In this document: piece by piece, positions 9,662 through 17,892 of the stretch
Numbering within the stretch: the first letter of the stretch is position 1
Layout of the letters: each line of letters opens with the position of its first letter
NCBI GenBank assembly: GCA_014649155.1
Contig: BMSM01000004.1
Coordinates: 372,001-436,000, forward strand
Direction of reading: 5' to 3'
Length of the DNA: 64,000 nt
Source of the DNA: Streptomyces griseoviridis
GTDB lineage: Bacteria > Actinomycetota > Actinomycetes > Streptomycetales > Streptomycetaceae
The notes under the pieces: model-generated
Seen by the model: only the letters and a program-made list of their open reading frames with translations
Told to the model about the DNA's origin: nothing
Databases searched by the model: none
Program-made: the position numbers and the translations under genes

Positions 9662-10357
9662 ATGGCAGACGGTGAAGCGGTGAGCACAGCGGCACGAGGG
9701 CACGGGCCGGCGGCGTTCTGGACCCCCGGCAGCCAGATCCTGTGGCGGTACCGGGAGAACGGCGGCCCGCACCTCCACATCGCCCGCCCCGTCACCGTCG
9801 TACGCGACGACCCCGACCTGCTCGCCGTCTGGCTGGCTCCCGGCACCGAGTGCGTGAAGCCGGTGATGGCGGACGGCACGCCCCCGCACCGGGAGCCGCT
9901 GGCCTCCCGCTACACCCGGCCCCGGACCGTGGCGCACGGCCGCTGGCTCGGGACCGGGGTGCTGAAACTGGCCAGACCCGGCGAGCCCTGGTCGGTGTGG
10001 CTGTTCTGGGAGTCGGGCTGGCGGTTCAAGAACTGGTACGTGAACCTGGAGGAGCCGCTGGCCCGGTGGTCGGGGGGCGTCGACTCCGAGGACCACTTCC
10101 TGGACATCTCCGTCCACCCGGACCGCAGTTGGCACTGGCGGGACGAGGACGAGTTCGCGCAGGCCCAGCGGGACGGGCTGATGGACGCGGCGCTCGCCGC
10201 GCGGGTGCGGGAGGCCGGGCGGGCCGCGGTGGAGGTGATCCGCGCCTGGGGGCCGCCGTACTCGGAGGGCTGGGAGCACTGGCGCCCGGACCCGTCGTGG
10301 CCGGTACCGGACCTCCCGGCGGACTGGGATCGCACGCCCGCGCACGTGTCCTCATGA
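9662..10357 (+). CDS. DUF402 domain protein
   Basis: A 231-aa DUF402 (FomD/ribonuclease-related) protein; some family members hydrolyse nucleoside diphosphates or nucleotidyl-phosphonates. Visible features are the N-terminal WTPGSQILWRYRENG, a central beta-barrel region with VWLFWESGWRFKNWYVNLE (a diagnostic aromatic-rich stretch), and DHFLDISVHPDRSWHWRDEDEF carrying the acidic metal-ligand positions of the family. The substrate is unknown. The -10-like TAATAT at 9650-9655 and the lack of a ribosome-binding site suggest translation from a leaderless transcript. The next gene, a SpoIIE-type phosphatase, is on the same strand about 280 bp away. Confidence 0.8.
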   Translation: MADGEAVSTAARGHGPAAFWTPGSQILWRYRENGGPHLHIARPVTVVRDDPDLLAVWLAPGTECVKPVMADGTPPHREPLASRYTRPRTVAHGRWLGTGVLKLARPGEPWSVWLFWESGWRFKNWYVNLEEPLARWSGGVDSEDHFLDISVHPDRSWHWRDEDEFAQAQRDGLMDAALAARVREAGRAAVEVIRAWGPPYSEGWEHWRPDPSWPVPDLPADWDRTPAHVSS

Positions 10358-10473
10358 GACCCTTGATGTGCCCCCGGGCATGAAACGTAGGATCGTCCTC
10401 CGCAAGGGCTCGCGGTGGCAACAGGCGTGGCACACGCAGGGCTTGACCGAACGTCACCGAGGGGCGGCAGGAC

Positions 10474-10656
10474 GTGAGCGAGGGGTACGAGGGCGACGCC
10501 GGTACGGACCGCGGCCGGCCCGGCAGCGGTCCAGGAACAGCCTCTGACCGCGCGGAAAATCCGTTCCCGGGGCGTGTGTTCCGGGTATCGGGACTTCTGC
10601 GGGACGAACTGCACGTGCGGCGCGCAGTCGCGGACGGATGGATTCGACACGCGTGA
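10474..10656 (+). CDS. Possible 60-aa upstream gene coupled to the phosphatase
   Basis: A GTG-initiated 60-codon frame beginning MSEGYEGDAGTDRGRPG, with GGCAGGA placed 5-6 nt upstream. Its TGA (10654-10656) overlaps a GTG at 10653 that is in frame with the phosphatase, forming a GTGA junction. The C-terminal half (RVFRVSGLLRDELHVRRAVAD) is less biased than random GC-rich shadow frames. I know no homologue. It could be a real small gene, a leader peptide, or chance. Confidence 0.35.
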   Translation: MSEGYEGDAGTDRGRPGSGPGTASDRAENPFPGRVFRVSGLLRDELHVRRAVADGWIRHA

Positions 10657-12689
10657 CGGAGCACCCGATCTCCTTCGAGCGCCCCCAGGCGGGCGCCGAC
10701 CCCACGGACCCCCGCGGGGCGCTGTTGCACACCCCGGTCCCGCCGCGGGCCCCGGACGGCGCGCCGCCGGCGCAGGACCGCTCCGGGGACACGCCGGCGC
10801 CGCCGGCCGCCGGCGGGGACGCCGCCGGCGTCTCGGAGCACGCCCAGCCGGGCGCCGAGGACCCGGCCGGACCCGACGCCCACCGGCCCCGGCCGGTCCC
10901 GGTGCCGGAGGGCGGGGCCGGTCAGCCGGCCGTCCCGGAGCGGCGCAGCGGCCGGCCCCGGCCGCCGGGGCAGCCCACGCCGATGCGGCGGGACGGGGAC
11001 CGGCTGCGGTTCGTCGGCGCCGCCACCCGGCGGATCGCCCGCGGCATGGACCTCGACGAGATCGTGATGGGGCTGTGCCGGGCGACCGTGCCCACGTTCG
11101 CCGACGCGATCCTGGTCTATCTGCGCGAGCCGCTGCCGGTCGGCGACGAGCGGCCCACCGGTCCGCTGGTGCTGCGGCTGCGCCGCACCGACCGGATTCC
11201 CGCCGAGCGGGACACCGAGGGCGGGTTCATGCCGCCGGTCCAGCCGGAGCCGACCGAGCTGGACGCGGTCGGCGCGGAGCTGTGCGAGGTGCGGCCGGGC
11301 AGTGCGCTGGCGGAGGTGCTGCGCGGGGTGCGCCCGGTGTTCACGGACGCCCCGGCGGCCCGCGCCGCGCTGCCCGAACTCCTGGGCGAGGTCTCCGACT
11401 TCGCGGTGCCCGGCGGCCGTCGGGCCATCCTCGCGCCGCTGCGCGGCCGGCGCCGGGTGATCGGCGCCGCGCTGTTCCTGCGCCGCCCGGAGCGGATCGC
11501 GTTCGATGCGGAGGACCTCCTGGTGGCGGCCCAGCTCGCCACGCACAGCGCGCTCGGCATCGACAAGGCGGTGCTGTACGGCCGTGAGGCGTACATCGCC
11601 GACGAGTTGCAGCGCACGATGCTCCCGGAGAACCTGCCGCGCTGCACCGGCGTCCGGCTGGCCTCCCGCTACCTCCCGGCCGCGGAGACCGCCCGGGTCG
11701 GCGGTGACTGGTACGACGCGATCCCGCTGCCCGGCAGCCGGGTCGCCCTGGTGGTCGGGGACGTGATGGGGCACTCCATGACGTCGGCGGCCATCATGGG
11801 CCAGCTCCGTACCACCGCGCAGACCCTGGCGGGCCTCGACCTGCCGCCGCAGGAGGTCCTGCACCACCTCGACGAGCAGGCCCAGCGGCTGGGCACCGAT
11901 CGCATGGCGACCTGCCTCTACGCGGTCTACGACCCGGTGTCGCACCGCATCACCATCGCCAACGCCGGCCATCCGCCGCCCGTCCTGCTGCACCTGGGCG
12001 GCCGGGCCGAGGTGCTGCGGGTGCCGCCGGGCGCCCCGATCGGCGTCGGCGGCGTGGACTTCGAGGCGGTGGAGCTGGACGCGCCCGCCGGGGCCACCCT
12101 GCTGCTGTACACGGACGGGCTGGTGGAGTCCCGGCTGCGGGACGTGTGGACCGGCATAGAGCAGTTGCGGGAGAAGCTCGCCGCGACCGCGCAGCTGACC
12201 GGCCCGGACCACTCGCCGCCGCTGGAAGCGCTGTGCGACGAGGTGCTGGACATGCTCGGGCCGGGCGACCGGGACGACGACATCGCGCTGCTCGCCGCCC
12301 GCTTCGACGGGATCGCGCCGAGCGACGTGGCGTACTGGTACCTGGAGCCGGAGGACGCCGCGCCCGGCCGGGCCCGCCGCCTGGCCCGGCACGCGCTGGC
12401 CCGCTGGGGTCTTCAGGAGCTGACCGACTCGGTGGAGCTGCTGGTCAGCGAGGTGGTGACCAACGCGGTGCGGTACGCGACCCGGCCGGTGACCCTGCGG
12501 TTGCTGCGGACCGACGTGCTGCGCTGCGAGGTCGGCGACGACGTGCCGCAACTGCCCCGCCTGCGGCAGGCCCGCGCCACCGACGAGGGCGGTCGCGGTC
12601 TGTACCTGGTCAACCGTCTGGCCCGGCGCTGGGGCGCGACCCGGCTGAGCACGGGCAAGGTGGTCTGGTTCGAGCTGAACCACGGCTGA
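10638..12689 (+). CDS. GAF-SpoIIE phosphatase with C-terminal HATPase domain
   Basis: A 683-aa cytoplasmic signalling protein of the streptomycete PP2C/SpoIIE class that typically acts on anti-anti-sigma factors. Order: a Pro/Ala-rich disordered N-terminus (1-115), a GAF-like sensor (about 125-320), a SpoIIE PP2C phosphatase (about 330-550; GGDWYDAIPLPG, VVGDVMGHSMTSAAIMGQLR, LLYTDGLVESR, RDDDIALLAAR with the metal-binding aspartates), and a Ser/Thr-kinase-like HATPase domain (about 575-683; ELLVSEVVTNAVRYA, DEGGRGLYLVNRLA). Phosphatase and kinase activities in one chain suggest a partner-switching switch. An alternative GTG start at 10653 (VTEHPISF) would couple it to the small upstream frame. 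Confidence 0.85.
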   Translation: MDSTRVTEHPISFERPQAGADPTDPRGALLHTPVPPRAPDGAPPAQDRSGDTPAPPAAGGDAAGVSEHAQPGAEDPAGPDAHRPRPVPVPEGGAGQPAVPERRSGRPRPPGQPTPMRRDGDRLRFVGAATRRIARGMDLDEIVMGLCRATVPTFADAILVYLREPLPVGDERPTGPLVLRLRRTDRIPAERDTEGGFMPPVQPEPTELDAVGAELCEVRPGSALAEVLRGVRPVFTDAPAARAALPELLGEVSDFAVPGGRRAILAPLRGRRRVIGAALFLRRPERIAFDAEDLLVAAQLATHSALGIDKAVLYGREAYIADELQRTMLPENLPRCTGVRLASRYLPAAETARVGGDWYDAIPLPGSRVALVVGDVMGHSMTSAAIMGQLRTTAQTLAGLDLPPQEVLHHLDEQAQRLGTDRMATCLYAVYDPVSHRITIANAGHPPPVLLHLGGRAEVLRVPPGAPIGVGGVDFEAVELDAPAGATLLLYTDGLVESRLRDVWTGIEQLREKLAATAQLTGPDHSPPLEALCDEVLDMLGPGDRDDDIALLAARFDGIAPSDVAYWYLEPEDAAPGRARRLARHALARWGLQELTDSVELLVSEVVTNAVRYATRPVTLRLLRTDVLRCEVGDDVPQLPRLRQARATDEGGRGLYLVNRLARRWGATRLSTGKVVWFELNHG

Positions 12690-12704
12690 GCGGGCGGCGG
12701 TCCC

Positions 12705-12752
12705 GACGGCGCGAGGGGCGCCCGGTGTGCACCGGGCGCCCCTCGCGCCGTC
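12705..12752. terminator. Bidirectional terminator, 23-bp perfect inverted repeat
   Basis: Arms 12705-12727 and 12730-12752 are perfectly complementary across a 2-nt centre. It lies between the convergent phosphatase and PBP genes. One of the longest perfect stems in the window. Confidence 0.8.
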
Positions 12753-12768
12753 GCCGTCCGTCCGCCGG

Positions 12769-15069
12769 TCAGCGGTCGTCGTCCAGCCAGCCGCCGCCGT
12801 CGTCGTCGCCGGTCTCCTCGCCGCTCGGCGGCGCGGAGGTCGTCTCCTCGCCCGTCGGCGGGGCCGAGGTGGTCTCCTCGCCGGTCGGCGGGGCCGAGGT
12901 GGTCTCCTCGTCCGTGGGCGGGGCCGAGGTGGTCTCCTCCTCGCTCGGCGGAGCGCTGGTCGTCTCCTCCGCGGGCGGTGACGAGGTGGTCTCGGTCGGC
13001 GGGGCCGAGGTGGTGGGCGCGACCGCCGCGCCCTGCTTGGTGTCCAGGTCGAACGTGCTGGTCTGCGTCATCACGCCGAAGGTGTACGCCGCCCAGATCC
13101 GCGCCGGGTACCCGCCGCCGTTGACGCGGTCGTTGCCGCCGGCGCCGTACAGGGGGACCTGGCCGTGGGTCTTGGCGTCCTCGCCGAACAGGCCGACGGA
13201 GGTGACGAGGGTGGGGGTGAAACCGGTGAACCAGGCCGACTTGTTGTTGTCGGAGGTGCCCGTCTTGCCCGCCACCTGCTGGCCCCCGCGCAGCGGGTTG
13301 TCCCGTACGGACTCCTGGGCCGTGCCGTCGTCGACCACGCCGGTCAGCACGCTGGTCACCGTGTCGGCGGCCTCCCGGCTGATGACCTGGCCGCCGACCG
13401 GGTCGGGCAGCTCCACCGCGCGGGAGTTGTGCTCGACGGACTTCACGACGGCCGGGGTGACCTTCTTGCCGTGGTGGTCGAGGGTGGCGTAGACGCCGGC
13501 CATCTCCAGGGGGCTCGCGCCCATGCTGCCCAGGGTCTGCGCCGGTACGGCCTCCATGCCCTCGGTGTCCATGCCGAGGTCGCCGGCGACGTCCACCACC
13601 CGGTCCATGCCGACGTCGACGCCCATCTGCGCGAAGACGGAGTTGACGGACTTGTTCATGGCGGTCTGTACGGAGATGTCGCCGTAATCGGCGTCGTCCT
13701 CGTTCTCGGGGGCGAAGCCGACCTTCACCCCGTCGTCGACGACCGGGCGCTTGCTGGTGCCGTCGTAGATCGTGTTCGCCGTGATCGGCACGCCGTCCTG
13801 CGTCTCGGCGTCCTGGTCCACGGCGGCGGCGAGGATGACCGGCTTGAAGGTGGAGGCCGGCTGGTAGTCCTCGCGGGTGGCGTTGTTGACGTAGTGCTTG
13901 AGGTAGTCCACGCCGCCGTACATCGCCACGACCGCGCCCGTCTTCGGGTCGACGGAGACCGCGCCGGCCTGGACGTCGGCGTCGACGTCGCGCGCGTCCG
14001 GGTCGAGCTTGCCGGTGAGCTGGGCCTTGACGCTCTTCTCCAGCGCGGCCTGCTTCTTCTTCTCGATGTTGAGGGTGATGGTCCAGCCGCCCGCCTCGAC
14101 CATCGCGGCGGCCTGCTTGGCGTCCTCGGCGGTGCCGTCCGCGACGAGCTGCTTCTCCAGTGTGTCGTTGGCCGCGTCCACCAGGTACCCGGTCTGCCCC
14201 TGCATGCCCGCGACACCCCGGGGCTCCTCGGGCACCGGGAACTCGGCGGCCTTCCGGTCGGCGGCGCTCAGCCAGTCCTGCTCGGCCATCTTGTCCAGGA
14301 CGTAGTTCCAGCGCTCCTTGGCCAGCTTCTTGCCGGTCTCGGTGGCGACCGCCCAGTCGTACTGGCTGGGCGCCTGGAGCAGCGCGGCGAGGTAGGCGCC
14401 CTGCGGGACCGTGAGGTCCTCGGCGTCGACCCGGTAGTAGGCCTGGGCGGCGGCCTGGATGCCGTAGGCGCCGCGGCCGTAGTAGCTGGTGTTCAGGTAG
14501 CCGGCGAGGATGTAGTCCTTGGACTTCTGCTGGTCCAGCTTCAGGGAGATGACCAGTTCCTTCAGCTTGCGCGTGACGGTCTGGTCCTGGGTGAGGTAGT
14601 AGTTCTTGACGTACTGCTGGGTGATGGTCGAGCCGCCCTGCGCGCCCTTGCCGGAGAGGGTGTTGAGCAGACCGCGGGCGGTGCCCTTGACGTCGACGCC
14701 GGAGTCCTCGTAGAAGGTCTTGTTCTCGGCGGCGACGAAGGCGTGCTGGACGTCCTTGGGCACCTTGGCGAGGTCGACGATCTCGCGGTTGCGGTCGCCG
14801 TCCCGGGTCAGGACCGTGCCGTCGCTGTACTTGTAGACGTTGCTCTGGAGCCGGGCGTCCGCGTTCCCCTCGGGGATCTGGATCATCATGTACAGCACGG
14901 CGAAGGCGCCCATGCCGAGCAGGCAGAGCCCGAAGAAGGTCCCGAGGATCTTCTTCCAGGTGAAGAGCCGGCGTATCCGCCCCTTGCCGTCCGCGGCCGG
15001 ACGGCGGCGCTTGGGCGCGGCGCGGCGACCGCCACGCTGCCGCGCTCTTCTTTCGTCCGCTCGTCCCAT
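12769..15069 (-). CDS. Class A penicillin-binding protein (transglycosylase/transpeptidase)
   Basis: Bifunctional peptidoglycan synthase, 766 aa. A basic cytoplasmic N-terminus, one transmembrane helix (about 41-63), a GT51 glycosyltransferase (E115 in AAENKTFYEDSGVD; GGSTITQQ at 145-152; RKLKELVISLKL) and a penicillin-binding transpeptidase (active-site S406 in STFK; SVN at 474-476; KTGT at 602-605). All catalytic motifs are present. The last 80 residues are an extracellular tail of near-identical decapeptides EETTSAPPxG ending in an acidic GDDDGGGWLDDDR. Convergent with the SpoIIE phosphatase and divergent from the SPFH gene. Confidence 0.95.
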   Translation of the reverse strand: MGRADERRARQRGGRRAAPKRRRPAADGKGRIRRLFTWKKILGTFFGLCLLGMGAFAVLYMMIQIPEGNADARLQSNVYKYSDGTVLTRDGDRNREIVDLAKVPKDVQHAFVAAENKTFYEDSGVDVKGTARGLLNTLSGKGAQGGSTITQQYVKNYYLTQDQTVTRKLKELVISLKLDQQKSKDYILAGYLNTSYYGRGAYGIQAAAQAYYRVDAEDLTVPQGAYLAALLQAPSQYDWAVATETGKKLAKERWNYVLDKMAEQDWLSAADRKAAEFPVPEEPRGVAGMQGQTGYLVDAANDTLEKQLVADGTAEDAKQAAAMVEAGGWTITLNIEKKKQAALEKSVKAQLTGKLDPDARDVDADVQAGAVSVDPKTGAVVAMYGGVDYLKHYVNNATREDYQPASTFKPVILAAAVDQDAETQDGVPITANTIYDGTSKRPVVDDGVKVGFAPENEDDADYGDISVQTAMNKSVNSVFAQMGVDVGMDRVVDVAGDLGMDTEGMEAVPAQTLGSMGASPLEMAGVYATLDHHGKKVTPAVVKSVEHNSRAVELPDPVGGQVISREAADTVTSVLTGVVDDGTAQESVRDNPLRGGQQVAGKTGTSDNNKSAWFTGFTPTLVTSVGLFGEDAKTHGQVPLYGAGGNDRVNGGGYPARIWAAYTFGVMTQTSTFDLDTKQGAAVAPTTSAPPTETTSSPPAEETTSAPPSEEETTSAPPTDEETTSAPPTGEETTSAPPTGEETTSAPPSGEETGDDDGGGWLDDDR
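12820..12969. repeat. 30-bp tandem repeats encoding EETTSAPPxx decapeptides
   Basis: Five consecutive 30-bp units encode the PBP tail (residues 701-750), differing mainly in the last two codons (SE, TD, TG, TG, SG). The near-identity at DNA level makes copy number likely to vary between strains. Confidence 0.8.
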
Positions 15070-15331
15070 GGGCCCGTCTCGCTCCGCTTCGTTCGTGTGT
15101 GCTCAGGAGTCACACAGGTTCCGTCAGCAGGTCAGCGTAGAAAGCTAGCACCGCCAGGTATGACAAAGGGTCGCCGATCCAGCCTTTTACGGACGTGACA
15201 ATCAGCACCCCGTCCACTCGGAACCGACGTCCGGGAGGGGTCGGGGGTTGCCGGGACGGGGTAAAGTGATATCAGTTAGCTAGGAAACAGCAAGCGCGGA
15301 AACAGCCATCGAAGAAGACGGGGAATCATCC
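15070..15331. promoter_or_regulatory. Divergent promoter region with TGATATCA palindrome
   Basis: 262 bp between the PBP and SPFH genes. An AT-rich core at 15261-15290 contains the perfect palindrome TGATATCA (15267-15274) followed by TTAGCTAG. Small ribbon-helix-helix repressors often bind such sites, and one is encoded in the downstream operon (16267-16581), so autoregulation is plausible. Confidence 0.4.
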
Positions 15332-16270
15332 ATGACCGCACACGAGACCCGGCGGCCCGCCGCCGACCTGCCCGACATGCCGGCCCCGCGGGTGCGGGAG
15401 TTCCAGGCCGCCAGCATCGGCGGCGGCTGGGCGCTGCTGCTCGGCCTGGCCGGACTGCTGGCCGGCGCCGGCCTGGTGGTGAGCGCCACGGCGGTGGGCG
15501 CGGCCGGCACCAAGGCCGTGCTGATCATCGGCGGCATCCTGCTCGCCGTCGCCGCGTTCCTCGCGATGTGCGGGCTGAACATGGTGGCGCCGGGCGAGGC
15601 CCGCGTCGTCCAGCTCTTCGGCCGGTACCGGGGCACCATCCGGCAGGACGGCCTGCGCTGGGTCAATCCGCTGACCTCGCGCACCAAGATCTCCACGCGG
15701 GTGCGCAACCACGAGACCGCGGTGCTGAAGGTGAACGACGCCTACGGCAACCCGATCGAGCTGGCGGCGGTCGTGGTGTGGAAGGTCGAGGACACCGCCC
15801 AGGCCACCTTCGAGGTGGACGACTACGTGGAGTTCGTCTCCACGCAGACCGAGGCCGCCGTGCGGCACATCGCCATCGAGTACCCGTACGACGCCCATGA
15901 CGAGGACGCCCTCTCGCTGCGCGGCAACGCGGAGGAGATCACCGAGAAGCTCGCCGTGGAGCTGCACGCGCGCGTGGAGGCGGCCGGCGTGCAGATCGTC
16001 GAGTCCCGCTTCACGCACCTCGCGTACGCGCCCGAGATCGCCTCGGCGATGCTCCAGCGGCAGCAGGCGGGGGCGGTCGTCGCCGCGCGGCGGCAGATCG
16101 TGGACGGGGCGGTCGGGATGGTGGAGATGGCGCTGGCCCGGATCGCCCAGGAGGGCATCGTGGAGCTGGACGAGGAGCGCAAGGCGGCGATGGTCTCCAA
16201 CCTGATGGTCGTGCTCTGCGGCGACCGCTCCGCCCAGCCGGTCCTGAACACGGGCACGCTCTACCAGTGA
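15332..16270 (+). CDS. SPFH / band 7 (flotillin-stomatin-like) membrane protein
   Basis: A 312-aa prohibitin/stomatin-type protein. A short cytoplasmic N-terminus leads to two hydrophobic segments (about 31-50 and 58-80), then the SPFH domain beginning [20 protein letters not shown], with [31 protein letters not shown] and [14 protein letters not shown], and a helical C-terminus ([21 protein letters not shown]) likely to oligomerise. Such proteins organise membrane microdomains and partner proteases or envelope enzymes. Its GTGA stop overlaps the start of a ribbon-helix-helix gene, so the two are co-translated. Confidence 0.88.
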   Translation: MTAHETRRPAADLPDMPAPRVREFQAASIGGGWALLLGLAGLLAGAGLVVSATAVGAAGTKAVLIIGGILLAVAAFLAMCGLNMVAPGEARVVQLFGRYRGTIRQDGLRWVNPLTSRTKISTRVRNHETAVLKVNDAYGNPIELAAVVVWKVEDTAQATFEVDDYVEFVSTQTEAAVRHIAIEYPYDAHDEDALSLRGNAEEITEKLAVELHARVEAAGVQIVESRFTHLAYAPEIASAMLQRQQAGAVVAARRQIVDGAVGMVEMALARIAQEGIVELDEERKAAMVSNLMVVLCGDRSAQPVLNTGTLYQ

Positions 16271-16581
16271 CCGGAGAGCCGGAAGAGAGCGGAGCGGCGG
16301 GGGGCGGCGAGGAGGCCGTCCCGCGGCGCCGGCCGCGGGCGCGCAAGCAGGTGCTGCTGCGCCTGGACCCCGCGGTCTACGACGCGCTGGCGCGCTGGGC
16401 GGGCGACGAGCTGCGGTCCGCCAACGCGCAGATCGAGTTCCTGTTGCGCCGGTCCCTGGCGGAGGCCGGCCGGCTGCCCGGCGACACCGGCCCCCTCCCC
16501 CGGCGCGGCCGGCCACCGGCCGCCGGGCGCGGTCGCCGCGACGCCCCGGACGAGCCCCCGCCCCCCGTGACAGAACCGTGA
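16267..16581 (+). CDS. Ribbon-helix-helix (Arc/CopG-like) DNA-binding protein
   Basis: A 104-aa small basic protein. The GTG start at 16267 overlaps the SPFH stop (GTGA). Residues about 25-62 ([23 protein letters not shown] ... [14 protein letters not shown], given here in two pieces) match an RHH fold: one beta-strand with alternating basic/hydrophobic residues followed by two helices. The ends are low-complexity. No toxin partner is adjacent, so it is more likely a transcriptional repressor of its own operon than an antitoxin. The palindrome TGATATCA upstream of the SPFH gene is a candidate target. Confidence 0.7.
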   Translation: MTGEPEESGAAGGGEEAVPRRRPRARKQVLLRLDPAVYDALARWAGDELRSANAQIEFLLRRSLAEAGRLPGDTGPLPRRGRPPAAGRGRRDAPDEPPPPVTEP

Positions 16582-16633
16582 CAACCCGCCGCGACCTGCG
16601 GCGCCACCGCCCTCTGCCGCCTCTGCGCACGGC

Positions 16634-16668
16634 GCGTATACACACCGCGTATACACCGTGTGTAGAGT
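16634..16668 (+). promoter_or_regulatory. PadR operon operator and leaderless promoter
   Basis: Two CGTATACAC units start 13 bp apart (16635 and 16648), the second overlapping a perfect TACAC-CGT-GTGTA inverted repeat (16652-16664). TAGAGT (16663-16668) could be the -10 element, placing the transcript start at the ATG of padR (16676). Repeats overlapping the -10 fit autorepression by the PadR protein. Confidence 0.5.
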
Positions 16669-16675
16669 GCGCGGC

Positions 16676-17200
16676 ATGTCCATCGGTCACACGCTGCTCG
16701 GACTCCTGGAGTCCGGGCCCCGCCACGGTTACGACCTGAAGCGAACCTTCGACGAGAAGTTCGGTCACGACCGGCCGCTCCACTACGGCCAGGTCTACTC
16801 GACCATGTCCCGGCTCCTGAAGAACGGCCTCGTGGAGGTCGACGGCATCGAGGCCGGCGGCGGCCCCGAGCGCAAGCGGTACGCCATCACCGAGGCCGGC
16901 GTCACCGACGTCGCGCGGTGGCTCGCCACGCCGGAGACGCCGGAGCCGTACCTCCAGTCCACGCTGTACACCAAGGTCGTCCTCGCCCTGCTCACCCACC
17001 GCGACGCCGCCGACCTCCTCGACGGCCAGCGCTCCGAGCACCTGCGGCACATGCGCGCCCTGACGGAGCGCAAGCGCGACGGCGACCTCGCCGACCAGCT
17101 GATCTGCGACCACGCCCTGTTCCACCTGGAGGCCGACCTGCGCTGGCTGGAACTGACCGCGGCCCGGCTCGACAAGCTCCGTCAGGTGGTGGCCCCGTGA
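16676..17200 (+). CDS. PadR-family transcriptional repressor
   Basis: A 174-aa winged-helix regulator. MSIGHTLLGLLESGPRHGYDLKRTFDEKF with LHYGQVYSTMSRLLKNGLVEV is the PadR DNA-binding domain (about 1-80); the rest is the helical dimerisation arm (from about residue 95). It is first in a three-gene operon with overlapping ends, followed by an ABC ATPase and an FtsX-type permease. PadR regulators in this setting usually respond to the compound or envelope condition the transporter deals with. ATG 16676 is chosen because homology starts there; a GTG 18 nt upstream has no ribosome-binding site. Confidence 0.88.
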   Translation: MSIGHTLLGLLESGPRHGYDLKRTFDEKFGHDRPLHYGQVYSTMSRLLKNGLVEVDGIEAGGGPERKRYAITEAGVTDVARWLATPETPEPYLQSTLYTKVVLALLTHRDAADLLDGQRSEHLRHMRALTERKRDGDLADQLICDHALFHLEADLRWLELTAARLDKLRQVVAP

Positions 17201-17892
17201 CGACCGCCCCGCCCCCCGGTTCCCTGCTCACCGCCGAGAACCTGCGCAAGGCGTACGGCCCGACCCTCGCCCTGGACGGCGCCGACTTCTCCATCCACCC
17301 CGGCGAGGTCGTCGCGGTGATGGGCCCCTCCGGCTCCGGCAAGTCGACGCTGCTGCACTGCCTCGCCGGGATCGTCCCGCCCGACTCCGGCACGATCATG
17401 TACGACGGCCAGGAGCTGTCCGCGATGAACGACGCCCGGCGCAGCGCGCTGCGGCGCTCGGAGTTCGGCTTCGTCTTCCAGTTCGGGCAGCTCGTCCCCG
17501 AGCTGACCTGTGTGGAGAACGTCGCCCTGCCGCTGCGGCTGAACGGCCGCCCCCGCAAGGAGGCCGAGCGGGCCGCGCTCGGCTGGATGGAGCGGCTGGA
17601 GGTCGACGACCTGGCGAAGAAGCGGCCGGGCGAGGTCTCCGGCGGCCAGGGGCAGCGGGTCGCCGTGGCCCGCTCGCTGGTCACCGACCCCCGGGTGCTC
17701 TTCGCCGACGAACCGACCGGCGCGCTGGACTCCCTCAACGGCGAACGGGTCATGGAGCTGTTCACCGACGCCGCCCGGTCGGCGAACGCCGCCGTCGTCC
17801 TCGTCACGCACGAGGCCCGGGTGGCCGCCTACTCCGACCGGGAGATCGTCGTACGGGACGGGAAGTCCCGGGACATGGAGCGGGTCGTATGA
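17197..17892 (+). CDS. ABC transporter ATP-binding protein (MacB/LolD type)
   Basis: A 231-aa ATPase. Walker A GPSGSGKST, Q-loop VFQFGQLVPELT, signature SGGQGQRVAVARSL, Walker B VLFADEPTGALD, and switch histidine in VLVTHEARV are all intact. The GTG start overlaps the PadR stop (GTGA at 17197-17200) and its stop overlaps the permease start (ATGA at 17889-17892). This class energises FtsX-type mechanotransmission proteins rather than conventional importers, commonly for antibiotic resistance or envelope transactions. Confidence 0.93.
   Translation: MTTAPPPGSLLTAENLRKAYGPTLALDGADFSIHPGEVVAVMGPSGSGKSTLLHCLAGIVPPDSGTIMYDGQELSAMNDARRSALRRSEFGFVFQFGQLVPELTCVENVALPLRLNGRPRKEAERAALGWMERLEVDDLAKKRPGEVSGGQGQRVAVARSLVTDPRVLFADEPTGALDSLNGERVMELFTDAARSANAAVVLVTHEARVAAYSDREIVVRDGKSRDMERVV

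Noticed and set aside
6327..9695. An open frame of more than 1,100 codons on the minus strand across the two fumarase genes
   Set aside because: It is a shadow created by high GC at third positions; its translation is Arg/Leu/Gly-rich, has no ribosome-binding site, and opposes two clear enzymes.
16267..16581. Antitoxin of a toxin-antitoxin pair
   Set aside because: The RHH protein has no toxin-like neighbour; its coupled partner is an SPFH scaffold.
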